64,000 nt of DNA, from NCBI GenBank assembly GCA_965225915.1, contig OZ245326.1:2976001-3040000 (forward strand), written 5' to 3'. The translations under genes were made by a program, and so were the position numbers. The DNA is from JAAXHH01 sp965225915. GTDB taxonomy: Bacteria; JAAXHH01. Positions within the stretch are counted from its first letter, which is position 1. Each line of letters begins with the position of its first letter. Below are positions 33,327 through 42,572 of this stretch, one piece after another. Under the pieces are notes generated by a model. It was not told the DNA's origin and made no database searches. It saw only the letters and a list, made by a program, of their open reading frames with translations.

Positions 33327-34589
33327 ATGAATGCTACACCTGTCGATAAGCTCGCCGAGGCTGACCTCGAGGAAATCCGCAATGAACGGGTGACCTTCGA
33401 GCGTACGCCCGATATGCCCTCCGAGCACATGATCCTCAATTTCGGTCCCCAGCATCCGGCGACGCACGGGACGTTGCACTTGGAGCTGGAACTGGACGGG
33501 GAACGGGTCGTCGGCGCCACGCCCCACCTCGGCTACCTGCACACCGGTTTCGAAAAACTGGGCGAGTACCGGAGCTACAACCAGTTCGTTACGCTGACCG
33601 ACCGGATGAATTACCTGTCCCCCCTGTGCAACAATATCGGTTATACCCACGCGGTCGAAAGGCTGATGGATATAGAAATCACGCCGCGTTGCCGGAATAT
33701 CCGGGTCGCCCTGGCGGAACTCTCGCGCCTTGCCGACCACCTGTTGTCCATCGGTACGGCCGCGATCGACATCGGGGCATTCACCGCTTTCCTCTACGGG
33801 TTCCGGGCCCGGGAAGTGCTGTACGATCTGTTTGAAGCGGTATGCGGCACGCGACTGACCACCAGCTACACGCGGGTGGGAGGACTATTGCGCGATGTAC
33901 CGGATAATTTCGCGGAAATGGCCCGGGAATCCGTGGAGGAGACCCTCCGCGCCACCTCGGAAATTGACCGGCTGCTGACCCACAACCGCATCTGGCGCGA
34001 CCGCACGGAGGGCGTGGGTGTCCTTTCGCCGGAAGACGCCGTAGCCTGGGGCGCCACGGGACCGGTACTGAGGGCGTCCGGCGTCGATATGGACCTACGG
34101 AAGAACGAGCCTTACCTCGGGTACGAAACCTATGATTTCGACATTCCCATCGGCCGCAACGGGGACGCATACGATCGTTATCTCGTTCGGATGGAGGAGG
34201 TAAGGCAGAGCGCGAAGATCGTTCGCCAGGCCGTGGAGGACCTGCCTTCGGGTCCCGTGAACACCGAAGAAGAACACGCGGTGCTGCCCGAGAAATCGGA
34301 AGTGTACGAATCCATGGAATCGCTGATCTACCATTTCAAGATGACCATGGAAGGACACGGGCCGACGCCGCCGGTGGGCGAGGTGTACGCCGCGACCGAG
34401 GCGCCGAATGGAGAACTCGGGTTTTACATCGTCAGCGACGGCAGCAGGGAACCCTACCGGATCCGCGTGCGCCCGCCGTCTTTCGTGAACTTTTCCTTAT
34501 TCCCCATGTTGATCAGGGGGCATATGCTATCGGACGTGGTGGCGATTCTGGGCAGTTTAAACGTCATCGCCGGAGAACTGGATCGTTAG
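33327..34589 (+). CDS. nuoD: NADH-quinone oxidoreductase subunit D
   Basis: A 420-residue 49-kDa-type subunit forming the quinone pocket with NuoB. NFGPQHPATHGTLHLELELD contains the His loop near the quinone head group; LGYLHTGFEKLGEYRSYNQF, TDRMNYLSPLCNN and FVNFSLFPMLIRGHMLSDVV are family motifs, and the C-terminus GSLNVIAGELDR is canonical. The length matches the family. Predicted cytoplasmic face of complex I. Confidence 0.95.
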   Translation: MNATPVDKLAEADLEEIRNERVTFERTPDMPSEHMILNFGPQHPATHGTLHLELELDGERVVGATPHLGYLHTGFEKLGEYRSYNQFVTLTDRMNYLSPLCNNIGYTHAVERLMDIEITPRCRNIRVALAELSRLADHLLSIGTAAIDIGAFTAFLYGFRAREVLYDLFEAVCGTRLTTSYTRVGGLLRDVPDNFAEMARESVEETLRATSEIDRLLTHNRIWRDRTEGVGVLSPEDAVAWGATGPVLRASGVDMDLRKNEPYLGYETYDFDIPIGRNGDAYDRYLVRMEEVRQSAKIVRQAVEDLPSGPVNTEEEHAVLPEKSEVYESMESLIYHFKMTMEGHGPTPPVGEVYAATEAPNGELGFYIVSDGSREPYRIRVRPPSFVNFSLFPMLIRGHMLSDVVAILGSLNVIAGELDR

Positions 34590-34590
34590 A

Positions 34591-35082
34591 TTGGCGACAC
34601 CGATGGAATTCACAGATGCGGCCCGGGAGCGTGCGGCCGAAATAATGAGCCGTTACCCGGAAGAATACAGGAAATCGGCCGTCGTTCCGCTTTTGCATCT
34701 CGCGCAGGAAGAGTGGGGATACATCTCTCCTGCAGCCATGGCGTGCGTCGCCAGGCTGATCGGCTGCTCGCCCGTCAAGGTCGCGGAGATCGCGACTTTC
34801 TATCCCATGTTCAACAAGGAACCCGTGGGCGAAAACGTGCTTTCGGTTTGCCATACGCTGCCCTGTGCGCTGACAGGCTGCGCCGGCATTTTCGACCACC
34901 TGACGGAGAAACTCGGCGTCGGACTCGGCGAGACCACGGAGGACGGACGGTTCACCCTCCGGAAGGCGGAATGCCTGGCAGCCTGTGACAAGGGGCCCGT
35001 GCTTTTGGTAAACAGCCGGATGTACACCCACCTTACCCCGGGCAAGGTCGACGACATACTCGATCGTCTCGAAGAAGGATAG
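34591..35082 (+). CDS. nuoE: NADH-quinone oxidoreductase subunit E
   Basis: A 163-residue subunit of the NADH-input module with the [2Fe-2S] cluster N1a. Its ligands are the two Cys of CHTLPC and the pair in AECLAACDKGP; GYISPAAMACVARLIGCSPV and FYPMFNKEPVG are typical. Translation may start at the TTG at 34591, one base after the nuoD stop, or at the ATG at 34603; neither has a strong ribosome site, so coupling to nuoD is likely. Confidence 0.94.
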   Translation: MATPMEFTDAARERAAEIMSRYPEEYRKSAVVPLLHLAQEEWGYISPAAMACVARLIGCSPVKVAEIATFYPMFNKEPVGENVLSVCHTLPCALTGCAGIFDHLTEKLGVGLGETTEDGRFTLRKAECLAACDKGPVLLVNSRMYTHLTPGKVDDILDRLEEG

Positions 35083-35086
35083 TGAA

Positions 35087-36463
35087 ATGGCCGCACCGCT
35101 TGCAATACTGACGGCGGAATCCGCAGGTGGAGCCGAACCAGGCGATATCGACGCCTATATGGCCAACGGCGGTTACAACGCGGTACGGAAGGCCCTGAAA
35201 TCCATGAGCCAGGACGACCTGGTCGAGGAAATAAAGGCTTCGGGAATCAAGGGTCGGGGCGGGGCCGGTTTCTCCACCGGGATGAAGTGGAACCTGTGCG
35301 CCGACCGGTATCCGCGCTACCTGTGCGCCAACGCGGACGAAAGCGAACCCGGAAGCTTCAAGGACCGGTTCCTGCTGGAATCGAAGCCCCACCAGATCAT
35401 TGAAGGCATGATCATCACAAGCTACGCCATGGGGATCAACCTCGGGTACATCTATATCAGGGGGGAGTTCTTCCAGATCATCGATCAGTTTGAAGCCGCG
35501 CTCAGGGACGCCCGGAAACACGGGTTTCTCGGCACCAACATCCTGGATACGGGCTTCGACCTGGAGTTATACGTACATCCCGGCGCAGGGGCCTACATCT
35601 GTGGAGAAGAAACCGGCCTGATCGAATCCATCGAAGGCAACCGGCCCTATCCCCGTCTGAAACCGCCGTTTTTCCCCGCCGCCATCGGTCTGTGGGGCCA
35701 GCCCACGATCGTGAACAACGTGGAAACCATGGCGCAGGTTACCACCATCATCGACATGGGGGCGGAGTCCTACAAGACAATCGGTTCGGAAGAGGATACA
35801 ACCGGGCCGCGACTGTTCGGTCTTTGCGGCCACGTTAAGAAGCCCGGTATCTACGAGTACGATTCCGATATCACGCTGCGTGAATTGATCTACGACGCGG
35901 CCGGCGGCATACGAAACGACAACCAGCTTAAAGGCGTCATTCCCGGCGGTATCTCAGCGCCCATCCTGACGCCGGAAGAGATCGACACACCCATGGGTTT
36001 CGGCGCCCTCGGCAAACAGGGGTCGATGGGCGGTACCGGCGGGATTATCGTGATGGACGAGACCACCAGCATGGTGGACGCCCTGCTTAACGCCTCTTCC
36101 TTCGCCGCCCACGAGACCTGCGGACAGTGTACGCCCTGCCGCGAAGGGGTGCCCTGGATGAACGACATACTGCGTCGGATACGCAATGGGGAGGGCCGTG
36201 AGGAAGACCTCGACCTGCTGCTGGATATCTGCAAGCAGATCCACGGCCATACCGTGTGCGTATTCGGCCAGGCGCCTGGTGTTTGGCCGGTGCGTACCAT
36301 ACTCGTCAAGTACTTGCCCGAATTCAGGGCCTGCATCGAACGGAAAGAACTGGTCGTCCTCCCCGTCGAAGAGTCGTACCTGAGGCCCGGCCAGTATGTA
36401 CATATACCTCCCGTACCCGGCAATTTCCGGCTGAAGACCGAAGAAGCCGACGCCGCTGGATGA
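35087..36463 (+). CDS. nuoF: NADH-quinone oxidoreductase subunit F
   Basis: A 458-residue NADH- and FMN-binding subunit. GRGGAGFSTGMKW (about 55-67) is the nucleotide/flavin glycine-rich loop, and CANADESEPGSFKDR and GAGAYICGEETGLIESIEG line the FMN site. CGQCTPCREG and a later Cys in HTVCVFGQAP bind the [4Fe-4S] cluster N3. It starts 4 bases after nuoE. Two-electron entry from NADH takes place here. Confidence 0.95.
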   Translation: MAAPLAILTAESAGGAEPGDIDAYMANGGYNAVRKALKSMSQDDLVEEIKASGIKGRGGAGFSTGMKWNLCADRYPRYLCANADESEPGSFKDRFLLESKPHQIIEGMIITSYAMGINLGYIYIRGEFFQIIDQFEAALRDARKHGFLGTNILDTGFDLELYVHPGAGAYICGEETGLIESIEGNRPYPRLKPPFFPAAIGLWGQPTIVNNVETMAQVTTIIDMGAESYKTIGSEEDTTGPRLFGLCGHVKKPGIYEYDSDITLRELIYDAAGGIRNDNQLKGVIPGGISAPILTPEEIDTPMGFGALGKQGSMGGTGGIIVMDETTSMVDALLNASSFAAHETCGQCTPCREGVPWMNDILRRIRNGEGREEDLDLLLDICKQIHGHTVCVFGQAPGVWPVRTILVKYLPEFRACIERKELVVLPVEESYLRPGQYVHIPPVPGNFRLKTEEADAAG

Positions 36464-36470
36464 GATACGC

Positions 36471-38081
36471 ATGGCAACCATTACCATAGACGATCAGCAG
36501 TACACCGTTGAAGAAGGCCGCAACCTGATTGACGCCGCGGCCGGCCTGGGCATCGACATCCCTCATTTCTGCTATCATCCGGGCCTGGCGCCGGATGGAA
36601 ACTGCCGGATGTGTCTTACAGAGATGGAGATACGGCCCGGCCAGTTCGGCATCGTCACGTCGTGTACCATACGGATCAGGGACGGGATGAATTTCCGGTT
36701 CAATTCCCCGGCGGTGCTGGACAACCGCAAGGGGATCATGGAATTCCTGCTTATCAACCACCCCCTGGATTGCCCCTGGTGCGATCAGGCCGGGGAATGC
36801 AAGCTGCAGGATCATTCCTTCGACCATGGCCGCGGCCACAGCAGGTTCGTCGAGACCAAGCGTGTCCCGCCGAAGAAAGACCTCGGGCCGCATATCACGC
36901 TGTACACGACGCGTTGCATACTGTGCCAGCGCTGCACCCGTTTCTGTGACGAGATCACGGGGACGTCCGAACTCGGTGTAGTCCAGATGGGGAGCAAGTC
37001 CGAGATCGCCACTTTCGAGGGTGTACCCCTGGACAACAAGATGTCGGCGAACGTGGCGGACATCTGTCCCGTAGGCGCCCTGGTAACCAAGGATTTCCTC
37101 TACAAGCCCCGAATCTGGCATTACGAAAAGGTGAACACCCTCTGCCCCGGCTGCGCCACGGGGTGCAACACGACCCTTGAAGTCATGCATCAGCAGATCT
37201 ACCGCACCCGTCCCCGGCATAACGAGGAGGTCAACGGTTACTGGATGTGCGACGAGGGGCGGTTCTGCTACCATGACTGGCAGGGAGTGGACCGGTTGAA
37301 ATCTCCCTTGAAGCGGGTGGATGGCGAACTGTGCCAGGTCACGTGGCCGGATGCTCTGGAAACCGCCATCAGCGGCATTCAGTCCATCCTGGACACCGAA
37401 GAAGACTCCGCCATGGGCGTGGTCGGGTCATCCATGGCGACCAACGAGGAGAATTACCTGCTGCGCAAACTGGCCGCGGGCGCCTTCGAATCGTCCAGGA
37501 TAGGCCTCAACCGCAGACCCGATGGGGAAGCGTGGACGGCCAAGAGCGGTTTTCGCATCGAAGCGGACAAGTCGCCCAACAGCAGGGGCGCCTGCGACAT
37601 GCTGGGCGCAAACTCGCTGGACGACATCCTTCAAGGCATAGATGATGGATCGATACGGGGACTCTACGTGCTTGGCGGGGATATCGGCCAGACCCTTTCG
37701 CCGGAGGTGGTGGAGGCCTTCCGCAAGCTGGAATTCCTGGTGGTGCACGACGTGCGCCGCTCCGATCTTTCCGAGCTGGCCGACGTCGTGTTCCCCGTCG
37801 CGATACCCTTTGAGAAAAGCGGCACCATCACCAATGCGCAGGGCCGCGTACAAAGGCTGAATCCCGCGTTCCCACCGCCTGGCGGCGCGCGAGAGGATGG
37901 CGCCATTATCTGGTATTTCGGTCAGCGCATGGGAGTCGACATGGGCGGAACTGAACCCGCTGAAATCCTGGAGGGAATCGCGGGACTTGTCGAAGGATAT
38001 TCGGGACTCACCTACGACCTGATCGGTGATCAGGGCGCCATGACGGGCGGCGTGGAGCCGTCCGAAGCCGCGGGAGGTTAG
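36471..38081 (+). CDS. nuoG: NADH-quinone oxidoreductase subunit G, short form
   Basis: A 536-residue iron-sulfur subunit. The N-terminal ferredoxin domain binds [2Fe-2S] N1b (HFCYHPGLAPDGNCRMC); CPWCDQAGECKLQDH and CILCQRCTRFCDEI serve N5 and N4. CPGCATGCN with a later WMCDEGR is the C-x2-C-x3-C-x27-C type site of the off-pathway cluster N7. The C-terminal molybdopterin-oxidoreductase-like domain is short: about 300 residues against roughly 450-650 in many NuoG proteins. It begins 7 bases after nuoF. Confidence 0.94.
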   Translation: MATITIDDQQYTVEEGRNLIDAAAGLGIDIPHFCYHPGLAPDGNCRMCLTEMEIRPGQFGIVTSCTIRIRDGMNFRFNSPAVLDNRKGIMEFLLINHPLDCPWCDQAGECKLQDHSFDHGRGHSRFVETKRVPPKKDLGPHITLYTTRCILCQRCTRFCDEITGTSELGVVQMGSKSEIATFEGVPLDNKMSANVADICPVGALVTKDFLYKPRIWHYEKVNTLCPGCATGCNTTLEVMHQQIYRTRPRHNEEVNGYWMCDEGRFCYHDWQGVDRLKSPLKRVDGELCQVTWPDALETAISGIQSILDTEEDSAMGVVGSSMATNEENYLLRKLAAGAFESSRIGLNRRPDGEAWTAKSGFRIEADKSPNSRGACDMLGANSLDDILQGIDDGSIRGLYVLGGDIGQTLSPEVVEAFRKLEFLVVHDVRRSDLSELADVVFPVAIPFEKSGTITNAQGRVQRLNPAFPPPGGAREDGAIIWYFGQRMGVDMGGTEPAEILEGIAGLVEGYSGLTYDLIGDQGAMTGGVEPSEAAGG

Positions 38082-38085
38082 TGGA

Positions 38086-39144
38086 TTGGTCGTGGATCCC
38101 ATGATCTTGGAAGGCGCCATCGCCCTGGTTAAAATCGGCATCCTGCTGGGAGTGGTGTTCACAACCGTCGCCTACCTCACCTTTATGGAACGCCGGGTAA
38201 GCGCCCTGATACAGGACCGGCTCGGTCCCAATCGTGTCGGTCCCATGGGGTTGTTGCAACCCCTGGCCGACGGTATCAAGTTCATGTGGAAGGAAGAGTT
38301 CATACCGGCAAGCGCCGATAGAACCCTCTTCGCCATCGCGCCGGCACTGACCTTAATACCGGCCCTGTTGATCTTCGCCGTGATTCCCGTGGGCGGCGAA
38401 GTGACCCTCCCTGCTTTTACCCTTTTCGGCCTGCAGATCCAGGAAACCACGACAGCGCTTCAGATCATCGATCTGAACGTCGGTATTCTGTATGTCCTTG
38501 GCATGACCTCCATCGCCGTGTACGGGATCGCCCTGGGCGGATGGAGCGCCAATAACAAGTTCACCCTGCTGGGCGGCATAAGAGCCTCGGCGCAGATGAT
38601 CAGTTACGAATTGTCGCTGGGCCTGTCGATCGTCGGCATTCTCATGCTCACGGGATCGCTCCAGATGAGCAGAATCGTCGACGCGCAGGGTACCTTCCTC
38701 GACTGGTTCATCTTCCGCCAGCCGCTGGCCTTCCTGATCTTCGTCATTGCGGCGTTCGCCGAAAACAACCGCCTGCCCTTCGACCTGGTCGAGTGCGAGC
38801 AGGAACTCGTCGGCGGCTACCACACGGAATACAGCAGCATGCGTTTTTCCATGTTCATGATCTCGGAATACGCCAGCATGATCGCGGCTTCGGCCCTGAT
38901 GGCGACCCTCTTCTTCGGGGGATGGCACATGCCCTTCGAAGACCTGGTCGGTCCGGGTCTGGCGACCGTTTACCAGGTAGCGGGGTTTCTGATCAAGACG
39001 GGATTCTTCCTCTTCGTCTATATCTGGGTGAGGTGGTCGCTGCCGCGTTTCCGATACGATCAGCTGATGGCGATCGGATGGAAGGTACTGCTGCCGCTGG
39101 CCCTGTTTAATGTCGTATTTACCGGTATCTGGATGCTGGTCTGA
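38086..39144 (+). CDS. nuoH: NADH-quinone oxidoreductase subunit H
   Basis: A 352-residue membrane subunit with eight or nine helices that forms the quinone entry channel. FMERRVSALIQDRLGPNRVG, PLADGIKFMWKEEFIPA and the acidic loop FAENNRLPFDLVECEQELVG are signature segments; the usual ETNRAPFDLPEAE loop is slightly altered here. GYHTEYSSMRF follows. It begins at the GTG at 38092 or the TTG at 38086, 4 to 10 bases after nuoG. Confidence 0.95.
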   Translation: MVVDPMILEGAIALVKIGILLGVVFTTVAYLTFMERRVSALIQDRLGPNRVGPMGLLQPLADGIKFMWKEEFIPASADRTLFAIAPALTLIPALLIFAVIPVGGEVTLPAFTLFGLQIQETTTALQIIDLNVGILYVLGMTSIAVYGIALGGWSANNKFTLLGGIRASAQMISYELSLGLSIVGILMLTGSLQMSRIVDAQGTFLDWFIFRQPLAFLIFVIAAFAENNRLPFDLVECEQELVGGYHTEYSSMRFSMFMISEYASMIAASALMATLFFGGWHMPFEDLVGPGLATVYQVAGFLIKTGFFLFVYIWVRWSLPRFRYDQLMAIGWKVLLPLALFNVVFTGIWMLV

Positions 39145-39162
39145 CACGGGAGAGTGTAACCC

Positions 39163-39723
39163 ATGGCAATCGTCGTTGAAGCGCGCAAGATGACTCTGGC
39201 GGAACGGCTGTACCTTCCGGCGGTGATCCAGGGCATGCTCCTGACCCTGTCGCACCTGTTCAAGAAAAATGTCACGATGCAATACCCGGAGGTGCAGAAG
39301 ATCCTGCCTCCCGGATACCGCGGCGCCCACCGGCTCAACAAGGACGAGCAGGACCGAATCAAGTGCGTGGCCTGTGAAATGTGCGCCGTGGCCTGTCCCG
39401 CCGACTGCATCACCATCGAAGGCGTGGAAACCGAATGGGACGACCGGGAAAAGATCCCACGCACCTTCCAGATCGACATGCTCCGTTGCATATTCTGCGG
39501 CATGTGCGTCGAGGCTTGCCCCGAAGACGCCATCGATATGACCGACAACATCGAACTCGTGGCCACGACGCGGGAAGAGATGATCTGGGACCGGGAGCGC
39601 CTGCTGAAAAACTACGATGAAACCAGGGACCAGAAAGGCACGCTGGGCCAGATCCTGCGAAACAGTCTAAAGCCGTACACCCGTCCCCGGGGAGATCAGC
39701 TTCCCAGGCCAGGCGGTCATTGA
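39163..39723 (+). CDS. nuoI: NADH-quinone oxidoreductase subunit I
   Basis: A 186-residue peripheral subunit with two [4Fe-4S] clusters (N6a and N6b). Their ligands are the ferredoxin motifs CVACEMCAVACPADC and CIFCGMCVEACPEDA. The N-terminal amphipathic segment contacts the membrane arm. The C-terminal 45 residues are variable. It connects the NADH module to NuoB. Confidence 0.95.
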   Translation: MAIVVEARKMTLAERLYLPAVIQGMLLTLSHLFKKNVTMQYPEVQKILPPGYRGAHRLNKDEQDRIKCVACEMCAVACPADCITIEGVETEWDDREKIPRTFQIDMLRCIFCGMCVEACPEDAIDMTDNIELVATTREEMIWDRERLLKNYDETRDQKGTLGQILRNSLKPYTRPRGDQLPRPGGH

Positions 39724-39751
39724 AAGGCAGCGGCTTACTCCAACGATACCT

Positions 39752-40267
39752 ATGGAACTATACTTCTTCCTGTTTTTCGCCGTTGTAGCCGTCGTGAGCA
39801 GCGTGGCGATGATCCTGCAGCGCAATCCGATTTACTGCGTGCTGCTGCTGATCATGGTCATGATATCCATCGCCGGCCTGTATCTGATGCTGGATGCCCA
39901 GTTCGTCGCGATCATTCAGATCGTCGTGTACGCCGGCGCCATCATGGTGCTGTTTCTCTTCGTCATCATGCTCCTGAACCTGAGTCGTGAAGATGGTGGG
40001 GCGTTGCGGATTCAGAAACCGTTGGCGGTCCTCCTGACCAGTCTCCTTTTCCTGCCCGTGGCGGCCATGGTGATGTCCTACACGGGCGGTGAAACGACGC
40101 CGCCGGTGGATGGGGACCTGGCCGGATATGGAGAAGTGGAGCAGATCGGATCATTGCTTTTCACAAAGTACCTGCTGCCCGTTGAGATTGCGGCCGTGCT
40201 CCTGCTGATCGCCATCGTCGGGGCCGTGGTGCTGACCGGCAAGGGCACCGTTTCCGTGGACGAGTAA
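39752..40267 (+). CDS. nuoJ: NADH-quinone oxidoreductase subunit J
   Basis: A 171-residue membrane subunit with five hydrophobic helices. FVAIIQIVVYAGAIMVLFLF is the conserved third helix, whose mid-membrane pi-bulge takes part in coupling. RNPIYCVLLLIMVMISIAGL and the final helix EIAAVLLLIAIVGAVVLTG are typical. It lies 28 bases after nuoI. Confidence 0.94.
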   Translation: MELYFFLFFAVVAVVSSVAMILQRNPIYCVLLLIMVMISIAGLYLMLDAQFVAIIQIVVYAGAIMVLFLFVIMLLNLSREDGGALRIQKPLAVLLTSLLFLPVAAMVMSYTGGETTPPVDGDLAGYGEVEQIGSLLFTKYLLPVEIAAVLLLIAIVGAVVLTGKGTVSVDE

Positions 40268-40297
40268 ATTTTTGGCTGTAATGGAATCGATTAACCC

Positions 40298-40600
40298 ATG
40301 ATACCTGTCACCTATTACCTGATTCTTAGCGCGGTCCTCTTCCTCGTGGGTACGACCGGCGTGCTGATCCGGCGGAACGCGATTATCGTGCTGATGGGCA
40401 TAGAATTGATGCTCAACGGGGCCAACCTGTCCTTCGTGGCCTTCGCCAGGCAGTTCGGCATGGTCGACGGCCACATCTACGTGTTCCTGGTGATTACCGT
40501 GGCGGCCGCCGAAGTGGCGATCGGGCTGTCTCTGGTCATCCTGCTTTTCCGTAACCGGGGAACTGTCAACATTGACGAGGTTCGGTCCCTGCGCTGGTGA
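40298..40600 (+). CDS. nuoK: NADH-quinone oxidoreductase subunit K
   Basis: A 100-residue membrane subunit with three helices. The two buried glutamates needed for proton transfer are present, in LMGIELMLNGANL and VAAAEVAIGL. The start MIPVTYYLILSAVLFLVGTTG is canonical. Mrp-antiporter MnhC is the closest relative, but the nuo context settles the assignment. Confidence 0.95.
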   Translation: MIPVTYYLILSAVLFLVGTTGVLIRRNAIIVLMGIELMLNGANLSFVAFARQFGMVDGHIYVFLVITVAAAEVAIGLSLVILLFRNRGTVNIDEVRSLRW

Positions 40601-40622
40601 CCGCAACCCCTTAGAGAATAAC

Positions 40623-42548
40623 ATGACCGAATCTTTCAGCTATGTCTGGTTGATCCCCTGCCTGCCCCTGCTCGGCGCCTTCATCAACGTATTCTGTAAC
40701 CGCAATCCCAGGGTGTCCGGGACGATCGCATGTGCCGCGGTGGCCGTGTCCTTCGTGCTCGTGCTGGGCGTTTTTCTGCAGCTCACCGGGTTGCCCGTCG
40801 GGGAACGCAGCGTTGACGTGGTCGCCTATTCTTGGATTACGGCCGGAACCTTCTCGGTGGACGTGGCCTTCCTGATCGATCCGTTGTCGACGGTCATGAT
40901 GCTGGTCGTAACCGGCGTCGGCCTGCTGATTCACGTCTATTCCATCGGTTACATGGCCAAGGACACCTGCTGCGTCCGTTATTTCTCCTACCTGAACCTG
41001 TTCATGTTCGCCATGCTCATCCTCGTGATGGGCAACAATTTCCTGCTGATGTTCGTCGGCTGGGAGGGGGTTGGGCTCTGTTCCTACCTGCTGATCGGAT
41101 TCTGGTGCGATAGGCAGTCCGCGGCGAACGCGGGCATGAAGGCATTCGTGGTGAACCGCGTCGGTGATTTCGCCTTCATACTCGGCCTGCTCCTGATTTT
41201 TCTGTATGCCGGCTCGCTGACGTTTGCGGACGTTTTCGCGACCGATCCCGCCGTCCTCGCGCCGGTCGTTACGGCGATTACCCTGCTACTGTTCATAGGG
41301 GCCATGGGCAAGTCTGCCCAGGTGCCCCTTCACGTCTGGCTTCCAGATGCCATGGAAGGCCCCACGCCGGTCAGCGCGTTGATCCACGCGGCCACCATGG
41401 TGACCGCCGGCGTGTACATGGTCGCACGTTGTCACACGCTCTTCGTCCAGTCCGCCACGGCCATGACCGTAGTTGCCGTCATCGGCGCGGTCACCGCCAT
41501 TTTCGCCGCGTACATCGCCCTGACCCAGTACGATATCAAGCGCGTCCTGGCCTATTCCACGGTCAGCCAGCTGGGATACATGTTCCTGGCCTGCGGCCTC
41601 GGTTATTTCACCGCGGGTATCTTCCACCTCGTCACCCACGCTTTCTTCAAAGCGCTGCTGTTCATGGGTGCGGGCAGTGTGATTCACGCGCTGGAACACG
41701 CCCTGGAAGAGGGCAGGGATCCCCAGGATCTCCGCAACATGGGCGGGCTCGGCAGCCTCATGCCGGTGACCTATAAATCCATGCTTCTCGCTACCCTCGC
41801 CATCGCAGGGATAGCGCCCTTCGCCGGTTTTTTCAGCAAGGACCTGATTCTGCGGGGGGCCTTCGTCAACGCGCCCGTGCTGTGGGTTGTCGGACTGGTC
41901 ACCGCGGTGATGACCTCCTTCTACATGTTCCGAGTTCTGTTCATGGCCTTTGGCGGCAAGACCCGTCTGAACCCGTCGGAGACCGGCAGGGTACACGAAT
42001 CGCCCCGGGTCATGATCGTCCCGCTGGTCTTGCTCGCCGTATTGTCCACCGTGGGAGGCTTCATCGGCATTCCCCACGTGTTTGCGGATGGCATGGACAG
42101 TTTCGGCGGGTTTTTGGCACCCGTGTTTTCAACATTGCCGGAATCACCGGTCCCCTCGGCAAGCACTGAACTGGCCGTGATGGCCCTGACCCTGTTGCTG
42201 GCCGCGGCCGGTATATGGGGCGCTTACGCCGTTTACATCCGCGGAAACGCGATTTTCGACCGCCTGGTTCCCCGCACACTGTACACGCTCTCGCTGAGGA
42301 AGTTCTACGTCGACGAAATCTACGATGCCCTCATAGTCGTACCGCTCGGGAAGATCGCCTGGGGATTCTGGCGAATCGTGGATGCCGGGATCATCGACGG
42401 GGGCTTGACCCTGGCCGCGCACACGGTGCGCGGTATGGGGAACGCGATTCGGTATACGCAGACCGGCGTCGTGCAGAATTACGCGCTCATAATGGTCATC
42501 GGCGCGCTGGTGGTGGTCGCCTACATCACCGGTTACCTGGGACCTTAA
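40623..42548 (+). CDS. nuoL: NADH-quinone oxidoreductase subunit L
   Basis: A 641-residue antiporter-like subunit with about 16 helices and the long lateral helix. The conserved GWEGVGLCSYLLIGFW, KSAQVPLHVWLPDAMEGPTP and LIHAATMVTAGVYMVAR segments of the proton channel are intact. I chose the ATG at 40623; the upstream extension to 40572 lies in the nuoK end. Pumps protons at the far end of the membrane arm. Confidence 0.95.
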   Translation: MTESFSYVWLIPCLPLLGAFINVFCNRNPRVSGTIACAAVAVSFVLVLGVFLQLTGLPVGERSVDVVAYSWITAGTFSVDVAFLIDPLSTVMMLVVTGVGLLIHVYSIGYMAKDTCCVRYFSYLNLFMFAMLILVMGNNFLLMFVGWEGVGLCSYLLIGFWCDRQSAANAGMKAFVVNRVGDFAFILGLLLIFLYAGSLTFADVFATDPAVLAPVVTAITLLLFIGAMGKSAQVPLHVWLPDAMEGPTPVSALIHAATMVTAGVYMVARCHTLFVQSATAMTVVAVIGAVTAIFAAYIALTQYDIKRVLAYSTVSQLGYMFLACGLGYFTAGIFHLVTHAFFKALLFMGAGSVIHALEHALEEGRDPQDLRNMGGLGSLMPVTYKSMLLATLAIAGIAPFAGFFSKDLILRGAFVNAPVLWVVGLVTAVMTSFYMFRVLFMAFGGKTRLNPSETGRVHESPRVMIVPLVLLAVLSTVGGFIGIPHVFADGMDSFGGFLAPVFSTLPESPVPSASTELAVMALTLLLAAAGIWGAYAVYIRGNAIFDRLVPRTLYTLSLRKFYVDEIYDALIVVPLGKIAWGFWRIVDAGIIDGGLTLAAHTVRGMGNAIRYTQTGVVQNYALIMVIGALVVVAYITGYLGP

Positions 42549-42572
42549 TCGAACGATTCGAAGGTGCTGTTC

